Program-made: the position numbers and the translations under genes | DNA from: Archilochus colubris | Lineage: Eukaryota > Chordata > Aves > Apodiformes > Trochilidae | NCBI GenBank assembly: GCA_023079485.1 | Contig: CM041090.1 | Location: 1,178,001 to 1,242,000 of the forward strand | DNA length: 64,000 nucleotides | Direction of reading: 5' to 3' | The notes under the pieces: model-generated | The model's database searches: none | Seen by the model: only the letters and a program-made list of their open reading frames with translations | What the model was told of the DNA's origin: nothing | Part shown: one piece after another, positions 52,046-63,078 of the stretch | Numbering within the stretch: position 1 is the first letter of the stretch | Layout of the letters: each line of letters opens with the position of its first letter

Positions 52046-52395
52046 TCATAGAATCATAGAATTGGCTGGGTTGGAAGGGACCTCATAGATCATTGAGTCC
52101 AACTCTTGAACCACCGGTGCGGTTGCTAGACCATGGCACTGAGTGCCACATCCAGGCTCTTTTGAAATATCTCCAGGGACAGAGAATCCACTACTTCCCT
52201 GGGCAGCCCATTCCAATGGCTGATCACCCTCTCCAGAAAGAAATTCTTTCTAATATCCAACCTAAACTTCCCCTGGCACAACTTAAGACCGTACCCTCTT
52301 GTCTTGTTGAAAGTCGTTTGGCAAAAGAGCCCAACCCCCCCCTGGCTCCAACCTCCTTTCAGGGAGTTGTAGAGAGCGATGAGGTCTCATCGCTC
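52046..52395 (-). mobile_element. CR1 LINE, 5'-truncated, ending in a perfect foldback
   Basis: Same subfamily as the copy at 44286. The antisense tail TCATAGAATCATAGAAT is followed by the same 3' body, and the C8 run is at the equivalent place. CR1 similarity runs to about 52388 in GATGAGGTCTC. The sequence then folds back: arm GAGCGATGAG (52374-52383), spacer GT, arm CTCATCGCTC (52386-52395). The 232-codon plus frame at 52093-52791 is antisense of this element plus flanking DNA and is not a gene. Confidence 0.93.
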
Positions 52396-52644
52396 CATCT
52401 CCTGCTCCATCAGGTTTCCAGAAAGGTTTCACAATCAGTACAGACCCCTACCCATCTTTCACTAGGAAAAGCTCGCCTCAAACTTCACATTAACTCCTTC
52501 TGCTCTGCCCTGCTTGCCAGGTTACACTGCTGGTTTCACAGTGTGCTAAGTCAGGAAGCAAATCGATGTATATGCTTTCTGACATTTTCATGTGAAAATG
52601 TAATATATTCATATGCCTTCATGTTCCATACAAGAAATGGTGTT

Positions 52645-52856
52645 TCTCGAACTTCTGCTAAAAACCTTTTTTCCCAGAACAGTCAGGCAGAGAACAGGTT
52701 GCCTAGAAGGATGTTACTATGTCCATCTGTGGAGGTTTTTGAGAACCAGGGGAACAAAGCCCTAAGTAACCTCGTCCCACCACAGAGCTAAGCCTGGCTG
52801 AGGAGAGGATAGCACTAAAGACTTCCTGAGGTCCTTTCCAACCTGATTTTTCCTAT
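52645..52856 (+). mobile_element. CR1 LINE, diverged 3' fragment
   Basis: It contains GAGAACAGGTTGCCTAGAAG, then a 'ctgtggaggttttt' block and, near the end, CCTGAGGTCCTTTCCAACCT. This is the sense-strand order of CR1 3' ends. The tail unit is degraded to TTTTTCCTATA. It is of a different, older type than its minus-strand neighbour at 52046. About 250 bp of unassigned sequence lies between them. Confidence 0.8.
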
Positions 52857-55800
52857 ATACCCGTGGAGTTCTTTGAAGTAAAGTAAAGCAGTGTAAGAAT
52901 GGTCATTTAGGAAAAGATTGTAGTGTTCATAAACTGCAGAATTTCACTGACTCACATAGCAGCTCAAAACTTCAGCTTCAGTAAAGCTGGATATTGATTA
53001 CATTCTATAAAAGCTTAGCAAAGCAAGCTTAGGGATTTTTGAATCCTTCCATTTCAGTTGAAGTGTTTAATTTTTTGTCCATATACACAGGAACACTTGC
53101 AGAAGTGATCTTCAGTTAAAGTAAAGAGCTCTCTTTGTGTCATCCCTGTGGGAATCACTGTGTTGGCCCAAAGAACAGCATGGTATTGGTGAATTAGTTT
53201 ATATATTCACAACTTTTCTGCTTTGTACTCTTCAGGTGGCAGGACATAGTGGTTTGGTCTGTGATGGCTTCTGAAATTCAGGCATGGGAAGTTGCTATGA
53301 AATGGATTTTAACAGTAGCTGGAGTTAACCCATTAGCAAGGAGTTTTGGGAAAACATTTGTGAGTGGAGGTGGGTTACTGACATATGTGTTTAAAGCAGA
53401 GAAGGGGAAAGGAGATGTCCTTGTCACCTGCAAGCCCCATTTATAAAGCAGTCACTTGCAACAGATTTTGGAACCAACAGATATTAGGAAGAGTTCTTAA
53501 AATGTTTTAGTTCTTTCCTTCAATTCTGTTCCAGTTTTTTCAGTTCCACATTTTTGAGCCATTTGTTTTCATCCTAAGTGTTGGTCAATTCTGTGACCTT
53601 TGTTTTCAGGGAAAAGTGTCAAATATTCCTTGTTAATTTTTCAACTGTCTTTGCCAGGTGATTCCTCTCATGCATTTAAATAATTCTTGTTCTTTCTGTC
53701 CCAGAGCTGAAAGCTTGTACAAGAAGTAGCTCCCTTACTATAAGGAAATTATAGAAGTGAACAGGTTAGAAATCTACAACATGTACAGGTTGTTGGTGAT
53801 TTACACAGACTGAGTCTTCTCTTTACACAACATGGGTTGCATAGGTGCAGAAGCTGCTTGTGTTTCTCACTTGTTGAATGAAAGGACTACAACTGAAGTA
53901 GTACTTTTGTATTGAAAATTTTGTTCAGGAGCAAACTGGCCTTTTGAAAAGCAACTGGTAGACCTAAGTGTCCTTTGAGAGATTAAAAAAGAGCCAGTGG
54001 CTTGCTTTGAGGTAGCAGCAAAAGTTCACTGCAGGTCTGTGACCATTTCACACTGTAGAGAAGGAGATACTCTTTCAAAACAGACCTCAGGATGAAGCCA
54101 GCATTATGTACCATGTTCTGTGAATGCTGCTGGAGGCTTTGCATGAACAAGATGTTAATGCAGTCGTTTCCATCTGTTTTGGCTGGACTTTGAAATGAAG
54201 TGTCTCACCCAAGATTCATCCTCCTTTCCGCTCACATATCAGCATAGATTCCTGTTTTCTCATAAAGATCCTTTTGGGAAGCTGTATGAGTCCTTGAGCT
54301 CTCATTTCATACACAGTTCATTTAAGTGCCTATCAGCAAAATGTTTCCCAGGAGAAGTGCTAACAAGTCACAGTCTGAGAAGTAAACAGTCCCAGGGCTT
54401 TTGCAGATCCTTCTTGGGATCTCTGCTCTCAGCTTTCTCTTTTACCAGTGTAGGTGTAGGCCATGGCATAAGTGAACCTGCACAAATAGTTGGGGAAAAC
54501 CACTTGCTGTCAACAGAATTGCAGAATAAACATGCAGAGATCTTTCATGTCATAAAAAATTTAAAATAATATTCCAGCCTCACTGAAATCAAAACATATG
54601 TGGATATATGGATTTATATCTGTACACATATATGAATACACGTGCACACGCAGGCTCATTTGAAGATCTACAAAGTAAGAGAGGAAGTTTACACTGCCAG
54701 TTTGAAAAATTTTTATTCAGTCTCAGCAGCTGTTGAGCAGTGCTGTACAACAGAAGAAATCTGCCTCTTTGATTTCTGAGGGCAGACTTTTAACCAAACA
54801 TGCAGTGGAGCCTCCAAACCCGTTTGTTTTCAGCTGCTTCTGCACTCAGCTCCACTTAGGGGAGTTCAGCTCCTTCCTCCATAGACCCTGGTGTTAAGCA
54901 GAGTCAAAAAAAAAAAATTAAAGGGCAAGAAAAAGTGCTGGTGTGACCTAGTGTGTGATTGCTGTGTGACTTGGCTTGGGGTCAGAGCTGGGTTGGAGAA
55001 GATGGTAGCAATTCTGATGCATGGGGTTTGTGTTTGCACCTTTCCTTGTGTCGGACAGGAGATAGGGACACAGTTCCCACTGCTTGCAAACACATCCCAG
55101 GCTCTCTGTGCATCCCATGGGGACCTCCTCATTTTTCTGTCTTTAAGGGGCAATGATGGCTTGAGAAGCTTCACAGGGCATTTCTAGCTCTAGGAGAATG
55201 AAGGCTAACAGGAGAAGGAGTGGCAGACAGCTTTTTCCCCATTGCTCTCATCTTCTTCTGTGCTTCAGCTTGGGTAGAATGCTACCAGGTATTTCTGAAG
55301 CTATTGAACAGCTCTAGAACAGTGAGCATTAGCAGGGAGTTCCAGCACTAGCATGGCTGGAGTGGGAAGGATCAGTTCTGTGGATTTTATTAATTTGAAA
55401 ATATGCTTTCTAGTTTCCTTTAAAGAAGGAAACTTTCCTTCTTATCGTAGAAGACAATTTGTACTCATGTGTCCATGCAATATAAAATGAATCATACATT
55501 TGTTTGGAGGGGGAAGAAAACCATAGCAGTATTGTATAATGTGGAGCTAAAATTAGATATATTGGCAGTGTATTGAAATACACAGGTTTTTTTCACTGAA
55601 ATTAAACTCACAAAGTAATGTTATGTTAATATCAATAGACTTCAATTAGGATTTTGTGCCTACTGTTTGTTTTCTCTTGATTCACCCAGCAAGGACTCAG
55701 CCAGTTTCTGTCACTCAAACAAAGATGTCCTGAGTGGGACTTTCTTAATCTTTGCTAACAACTGAACCTTCCCAAAGGGCATCCCACCTTTCAGCATGTG

Positions 55801-56304
55801 ATCACCCCTGTAATTTTTTTTTCAACCTGCATATTCTCCTCCTTGTGGGAAGATTGAATGTGAAACCCAGGAAGAAGAGTTCAGTGTTTGCACCTAGGGT
55901 CCTCACTGTGCTAAGTTATGAAATCTGCCCCTAGATTTTTATTTTCTCCTTTTTTTGAACTCGCTGGAGCTGGTTTAAGCAAGTAGAAACTAGGGCAGCT
56001 GTCTACAGCCCCATCTGTGGGGGATTCAGTGTCCCAGGAGGATAAATTAAATACAGTGGTTGTCTTCCAGAGAGCAGAAGTGGTAAAGGAGAAGCCCAGG
56101 GACATCCTTTACCAGGACCTCCCCTGAGCCACATTGGCTCTTTTTCCATTTTCCATGTCTACAGCACAATGTCTTGTTTCTTTGAAATGCTTATCATACT
56201 TTAGGGACTAACTCTGCCACCCTGATATCCAGTAATAAGTTTTCCAGTAACTAGCTCCAGTTTCACCTCAGGTCATTGCTGAAATTCCCTCATTCCCACA
56301 GGTG
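52857..56304. other. Unannotated non-coding DNA
   Basis: No gene, RNA or complex repeat recognised. Open frames of 98-124 codons (54195-54569, 54866-55174, 54891-55187) show no domain, and the latter two overlap on opposite strands. Confidence 0.5.
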
Positions 56305-56388
56305 GGATAGAACAGACTCTGCCAGGTGAAAGGGACCTACAGCAATCATCAAGTTCACCTGCCTGACCAATTCAGGGCTGACCAAAAG
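56305..56388 (-). mobile_element. CR1 LINE, short 3' fragment (older subfamily)
   Basis: The plus strand reads GGGATAGAACAGACTCTGCC, then AGGTGAAAGGGACCTACAGC, then ATCATCAAGTTCACC and later TTCAGGGCTGACCAAAAG. This is the antisense 3' end of another CR1 subfamily. It is cut off sharply at 56388, where a plus-strand CR1 begins. Confidence 0.75.
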
Positions 56389-56725
56389 CCTCATCACTCT
56401 CTGCAACTCCCTGAAAGGAGGTTGGAGCCGGGGGGGGGTTGGGCTCTTTTCCCAGGCAACTCTCAGCAAGACAAGAGGGCAGGGTCTCAAGTTGTGCCAG
56501 GGGAGGTTTACTTTGGAGATGAGAAAGAATTTCTTTCTGGAGAGGGTGCTCAGGCATTGGAATGGGCTGCCCAGGGAAGTAGTGGATTCTCCGTGTCTGG
56601 AGATATTTCAAAAGAGCCTGGATGTGGCACTCAGTGCCATGGGCTGGGAACCGCAACGGTGGTTCAAGGGTTGGACTTGATCTCTGAGGTCCCTTCCAAC
56701 CCAGCCAGTTTTATGATTCTATGAT
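56389..56725 (+). mobile_element. CR1 LINE, 5'-truncated 3' end
   Basis: Reverse-complement match to the copies at 44286 and 52046. It starts CCTCATCACTCTCTGCAACT, includes a G9 run (56430-56438) and ends with ATGATTCTATGAT at 56725. In the plus strand it encodes pieces of ORF2 C-terminus ([20 protein letters not shown] at 56492-56680 in one frame), with the upstream part in another frame. It abuts the minus-strand CR1 fragment at 56388, consistent with insertion into it or beside it. Confidence 0.95.
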
Positions 56726-59700
56726 CTTTATAAAGTAATGCAAATTGTTTTAAGTTACAGGAAAGCACTGAAATATATCTGAGTATATTATGTTTAAATG
56801 GCAGTATTTTATATTGGTTGTAGTTACCTAGTTATGCTGCAGTTATTTTTGTTTAGAGGTTTCTTTGCATCCTCAGAATTTTGCCTGAAGTGCCTTAATA
56901 TCCACAGTTATAGTAAAAGAGATGTAAATACAAATCTAATAATTTCTCACTCTCATGAGCTGATTGTGTTCAGTGAGGTCCTGTGCTTCACCAAAAATGC
57001 TGAGATGTAATATTGTGTCAGAAGATATAATAATGTTTTAGCAGCTGAGAGCATCTAACAAATTAACCTGTTGTGAGAAGAGTTGTTCAGACAGGCACCC
57101 CTCCTTTGTATGAAAACACTGGAATTTTTTCTACTTCTGGAAGCAGAAAATTGCCATTGCTTAGTGTTCATAGCAGCTCCCTTAGCTCTTCTCACAGATG
57201 ATTATGGTTATTAGATGGGTTTTGTAATGTGTCAGTCAACAGAGTAACTGGGAACATTACAAGGATTAGCAATCCCAGAAAGGAAATCCAGAAAAAAACC
57301 CTCTTATCTGAGCCAGCTTCATACACACAGTAATTGCCTCTGTTTTGAGTCAAGAAGGTAAATAACTATGTGTTAAGAACTGATATCATAATGATTCAGA
57401 ATATCACAGGAGAAGCACCTCAAAATGTGTCCTTCTCTTCAGCACTGCAACAGAGGTTTGTTGGTTTGCTGGGTAGTTGGAAGGCACATTTCAAGCACCT
57501 GGTTTAAATAAGCAAATAAATCACTGTCAAAAAATTATTCATGGTTTTAAACTTGAATTCTATGATTACCAGCTTCCTTTTAATTAAACAGTTGAGGACC
57601 CACAAAATAGAAGTCCAGATGGCAGGCATGCCAGAGGAAACTGAGCAAAAATGCCCTGCCTCAGAGAGCAGAGAGCAACAGCTCTGTCTTCTCCAGGTGA
57701 GACAGTGGGAGCAACCTGGTACTCAGCCCCTGGTCTGCAGCATCCCACCTGGAGTCTGGTGACAAACTCCATCTCATCAGTGTCACAGCCAGTCTACATA
57801 ACCAAGTGTTCTCTTTCCTTTCAATTTATGAACAGTCCTACCAGCAGGAGCACTGGGCATGGGGTGGAGCAGCAGCCTGAGGGTTGGCTAAAGGCTCATC
57901 CCTGGTGTATTCAGTGCATGTCCCTGGTGGGTGGAGTGCTCTGCAGGAGGCTCCACACTCAAACCCCAGCTGCCAAGACCTAAGCAGAGTAGCCAGAGTG
58001 TTCACACTTGTATCCAAACTTGACCTGCAGAGGAATGCAAGGATGGAGAGGTGTGAGCAGAGCTCAACAAGGGTGCAGCTGCTTTCTGCAGTTTCAGAGT
58101 TGGAGTGATGGAAGAGATTCTAGTGTTGGGTGGTGGAAGTGGCCAGGGGTGGCTTCTTGCTCAGTGGATGTTCAGGTTGTGTTTTGTGTTTGTTTGTTTT
58201 GTAGTCTTGTTTTTCCAGACTTGTATCTAGAGGTATGGTCTGAGTTAATCTCTGCATTTTTCTTCTGTGAAACCTGTTAAATCCCGGCGGGTCTGGTGCA
58301 GGGTTACTGAATCAGTAAGGCCACCAAATGAAGGAGGGAGAGCAGTGCTCTATGTATGCTGAAGCCATCACAGGGATCCCAGAGGACTTTTGGGGACTCT
58401 GTTGCCTTTGGAGGTGCTCTGGGAACAGAATTCCCAGAGGGCTGGAGCTGAGCTTCCCACCCCAGCATTTGGCACTGAGGCCAAGGCTACTCCTCAAACC
58501 CTGCCAACCATGGAGCGTGGCCATGTACTACACTGTTTTGAAGTCTGATTTGTGTAAAAAAAAAAAACATTTAAAAAATGACATCAGCAAATCTGAGCAG
58601 TGGTTAACACAATGTAAAATCAGACTCTAGCAGATATGTGCTGCAGAATTCTCATCCCTTTGTTATGGAGATAAGTTTCTCCCAGGGTATCGCAAGTTAC
58701 AGGAGAGCAATGATGCCATCAAGGAAGCCTTAAGAAAAACAGATTAAGTTTAGCAAGGTGGTTCATATTCTTGCATGCAAAGCTTTGGTCAGTGTTACAA
58801 AAGGGAAATCTGAAATAGTAAATGGAAATCCCAGGCTGTGCTGAAAGGTGGTTTCCCAGCTGCTCCAGAAGCTGAACTGGTTGGGGACTGGGAAGCTCCT
58901 GTTCTCTGCTTCAGGGATGCTTTGTTCATCTAACTTCTCCCTGGACAAAGGAATCCTCCCCACATTCATTGAAGATAAAAATACTTTTCCCACTCTCACT
59001 TGTATTTTCTCTGCACTCATTTTCTGAGTCTTGTAAGTTACACAAATGCAGCTTTAGTACCCTTAACAAATTCTACCATGTTTGGCTCTTACACTTCCCA
59101 TCACTGCTTTTTCAGAATGAGTTTGGGGAAGTTACAGAATCTTTCAGACCACTGCTATACTTTCTATACTTTTATGAAGTATTTTCTGAATACATCTTCC
59201 CAACACCTAATCAACTTTGAACTTGCTTTCTGCCTTTATAGTGACCACATAAAAGTCAGCAATAATATAAATTACATTCTTGGTATTCATATGATTTACA
59301 AAAAAAATTTGTCTTCCATTACCTTCCCATTTACCATTTTTTTATTGTTACAGGGATAAATATAGTCCCATGGTGGCCAGGCTGTCCTGTAGTACACTTA
59401 TGTGGGACACTGGAGTCAATTAAAATGTCACTATTTTCATTGCTGTTAATTAAATGTATAGTGTAATCATTAGCAGTTGTTGTTGTTATTAATGATGTTG
59501 ATTCAAATTCCAGTGGTAGCAATTTCCACAAATAATTCCTAGGTTTAAACATCAGTAGAAGGAAGAAGTATTCACTTGAACATAGAAGTGTTTTACTACC
59601 AATTTGGAGATTTGAATGCTTGGATGGTGGTTTGGGAGTCAGTCATTTCACTCAGTTTATGACTTTGGTTTACCTAGTAATTTTCATCAAATGAATCTAT

Positions 59701-62602
59701 ATTTATATCTGCTGAGAATACATTTATTTGTAGCTGGTAAACAGTTACAGTGGTTTGGGGCTGATGATTTTAAGTTAGAATAGTGGCAAACCTCTCCCCT
59801 TCCTGCTCTCCTTACAGACCATTCCCTGGAGAGGGGCACAGCTTCATCCTTCTAAAATGCAGATCTATCCTTTCCTGGGAGGGATGTGCACGTGTATTTG
59901 TGCTTGCTTATCACCTGTGCTAAGCTGGCAAGTCCCTGGCACATTTCAGGGCATCTCTTGTGAGTATCACCAATTCACTCACACCCCTTCACTGTCCTTA
60001 GCATATCCCAGTTTAGCACAGCTCCAAAGTCTGCTTCAAACTCAAGAAAGGGTAATGGAGCTCCCTTTTTCTCTCTTTCCTAGTAGCAGAACAACACAAT
60101 TAGAAATATTATGTACCTGTGTACATACTTTACTGAACTTAAGTGACCTTCTTGCTTGGCAACCAATTTAGGAGACAGGTTCTCAGCACAGCTGATGAAC
60201 TGTTAAATCTGGGTCACTTCCATGTTGGTTATTTCTTATATTATTTATTGAATGCCAGCAATAATCAGTGGTTCAGCAGCCTTTTTTAAGGTGATGTATA
60301 ACTTCTGAGAAGAATAGCAATAATTGAATTGAATTGAAAAATAATTTACAACTACAAAACACACTGCACCCTTTTTGTAAGGCAACTACCAGTGTCCACA
60401 CTGTCACTCTAATGAGGCCATTTTCCAAAAAGCCCCTTTTTTGAGACCTGGCTTGGCCTTAGCTTGACAACTTGATGCTTGAGGACACCCTTTGGCTAGA
60501 TAATTCTCAGCTGTGTGGGAGCAACCTCCTTCAGTGCTTAACCACCCCCAGGGTGGAAAAATAAAGTAACTACCCCTACTACTATTGTGGTCCTAAAGAC
60601 ACTATATTGGAGTAGTATAGGTTATTAATGTAGCAGTTCTTATCTTGTCATGGAAGGGTAATTAACTTTTGTGAACACAATTATATCAGATGGAAAGTAT
60701 GGCGTGGACCCAAGTACTCTTTGCTGGGAAGATAGGTATTTGGAAAAGCACTGTGTGGTGTTTGAGGTTCACATGGGACATTTCATTCCTAGTTTCAATT
60801 TGAAACAAATCAGTAGTGGAGCAGTATGTGCTTCTTTATACCAAAAGTAAGTTGTTAAGTCAAGAAGCATAAGTAACTGAGAGTAAGGTGATGCTGGTGT
60901 TGGTGCCTTTAATGCTGTCACCTTTGTGGCAGAGGAGTTAGGTTAAGATTAACCTGCTTTCCAGTCACAGGAAACCAAAGAATTGTTAATCAACTTTTTG
61001 CATTTCCAGAGGTGAAAACCTCTTGAAAAGAAGGTGTCCTCTGGTGATGTAAAATTGTACCTTTCAGGATTGCATTTCAGATGTTTTAGAGATAGTGGTG
61101 GCTGTCTGCCTGGTTTGAAATGATCTGTACTTCTTGGTTGGCTCCCTGTAAACATCAGCTCTAGGAAAGCTCCTGGAAAGGAACTGCTCAGGTGAAATTA
61201 GTGCAGGTGAGGCTGCCCTGTTTCTGAGTGTGCCTAAAGCTGTGTCTTTAGTCCCTTCTGCTCCTTCCCCTTAGGCATGCCCTGTGCATGAGCTGCTGTC
61301 CTGAGCTGGGATCTCAGTGGACTGGGTGGGGGTGCAGGCAAGAAAATAGTCTTCTCAGTTCAGGAGCTGACTTTCAAACCTTGTATTTTGTAATTGTAGT
61401 TAATACTGTGAAGCTGTAGCTTATTGAAGCTAAGAAAATCTTTAACAAACCTTAGCAAAGCCTTAGCAAAGGCTGCTTGCAAATAAGCATGTGAGAAAGG
61501 ACTAGAGAATGTTCCTGTTAGTGTAGGTTGAATTTAATATTCAGGGAAGTAATCTCTATAAAAAGCTCTTGACTTGCCAGGAAATGTATTTGTAAAGCAG
61601 CAAAATAGATTCCATTTAACTTGCTAATGTGTAAGTGGTGCTATCAGAAGTATGTACAGTATTCTATTAAGCATAAAATAGATACAGTCTATGTTATGAA
61701 TGCTATAAAACTTTTATTCATATAATAGTCTTCTGAAATGAGAGATATGTTGCATAGGACAAAGTATGTAGAGGAGATGAAAGGAGAAGAAAAAGGTTAT
61801 AAGCTTGAGTCAATGTTAGTGTGATTCAGATAGCACCACGACTGCCAGCATCTGAAATGGGGTGCTTTTGAGATTAAGGATGAACTTTCCTTGGCCAGAA
61901 AGCCAGCTGTTAGAAACTGGGTATGTGTTAGACTGTTTTGCCTTTCAAATCAAGAGATAATGATGACTGTTGAGTATCACTGGTGGGATAAATGCAACTG
62001 TACTTTTGAGATTGTGAAACACTTTGGGATTTTTTCTGTGTAGGCACAGAATCTCTGATTTTGGTAGTTCTGAGTTAAACTCAGAACTCAGTAGCTTCAA
62101 GAAACTTAATTATATATTATAGAGTAGGATGTCTACTGTTCTAGTTATATGCAAGCAGAAAATACACGCGTGAGCCAGAAAGATTGTAGCTCGATTTAAA
62201 GGAAAAAACAATGCATGGAGTTAAAAGAAAAATAAGACAGTAGGACGAGAGAAAGTTGTGGAAAAATACAGCAATATTTTACTTCAAGGATTTTGTCTCT
62301 TGAGTCTCTATTTTGAACACTCATTTCCCCAAGCAGTTCCTTATCCTCATGATTAAGAGGAGCGGGATAAGTTCCTCCCCCTCCTGCCCCCCCATCAAGT
62401 CTGAGGAAATTAAATTTCTTCTAACACTATTTTCAGGCTGAGTAATCTGTATCTTGCCAGTCTGTCACTAAATAACTATTGGTGCATCATAAAACTGGAT
62501 CTGGAGAGGAGATCAACAAAGACTCCAAGAGCTCCACTTGCCCAGTTGTCCTGCGTGCAACCTACAACGTGAATGAATGGCTGTTGTTTCAGAATTGACT
62601 GC
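56726..62602. other. Unannotated non-coding DNA
   Basis: No recognised gene. A 105-bp splice-flanked interval (57592-57696) is raised under findings. A (AATTG)3 run lies at about 60322-60339. A 23-bp perfect palindrome lies at 62066-62088: arms AGTTCTGAGTT and AACTCAGAACT around one A. Confidence 0.5.
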
Positions 62603-62618
62603 TCACAGAATCACAGAA
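62603..62618 (-). mobile_element. Tail of outer CR1, split by a later insertion
   Basis: TCACAGAATCACAGAA is a typical antisense CR1 tail. On its own it is too short to be sure, but the matching body of a minus-strand CR1 resumes at 62894 after the plus-strand element. Confidence 0.65.
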
Positions 62619-62893
62619 CATCCATGGCTGTTCTATGGGAAATGGTTTAAAGCCTGAAGAGGGGAGATTTAGTTTAGACAGTAGGAAGAAACTCTTTAAT
62701 TTGAAGGGGGTGAGATACTGGAACAGGTTATCCATGGAAGCTGTGGCTGTCCCATCCCTGGAAGTGTTCAAGGCCAGGTTGGATGGGGCTTGGAGCAACC
62801 TGGGCTGGTGGGAGGTGTCCCTGCCCATGCAAGGGGGTTGGAACTACATGATCTTTAAGGTTGCTTCCAACCCAAACCATTCTGTGATTCTAT
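62619..62893 (+). mobile_element. CR1 LINE, 5'-truncated 3' end (inner element)
   Basis: From GGGAAATGGTTTAAAG through GAAGTGTTCAAGGCCAGGTT and GGGGGTTGGAACTACATGAT to TGTGATTCTAT this follows the sense CR1 3' end. The frame at 62635-62910 reads KPEEGRFSLDSRKKLF, then a VRYWNRL block, then VPSLEVFKARLDGAW, i.e. the ORF2 C-terminus. It belongs to a different subfamily from the 44-57 kb copies. Confidence 0.93.
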
Positions 62894-63078
62894 CTCAAAC
62901 TGGAAAGTAAGGATCATTGAGTCCAGCTCTCCTGCTCCTCACAAGGCTACCTAAAACCAAGTCACAAGGCTGAGAGCATCATCCAGATGCTCCTGTAACT
63001 CTGGTAGGCTTGGTGCCATGACTGCTTCCCTGGGGAAGTGACCACCCTCTTGGTGAAAAATCTTTTCCTAATGCCCAG
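62894..63078 (-). mobile_element. CR1 LINE, remainder of outer element
   Basis: The plus strand reads GGATCATTGAGTCCAGCTCT, CCTGCTCCTCACAAGGCTAC, then CTCTGGTAGGCTTGGTGCCA, TGACTGCTTCCCTGGGGAAG, and CACCCTCTTGGTGAAAAATC. This is antisense CR1 in the normal order. It lacks its own tail at 62894, which is supplied by 62603-62618 on the other side of the plus-strand CR1. Confidence 0.9.

Noticed and set aside
52093..52791. 232-codon plus-strand open frame
   Set aside because: The first part is the antisense of a minus-strand CR1 and the rest is flanking DNA, so it is not a gene.
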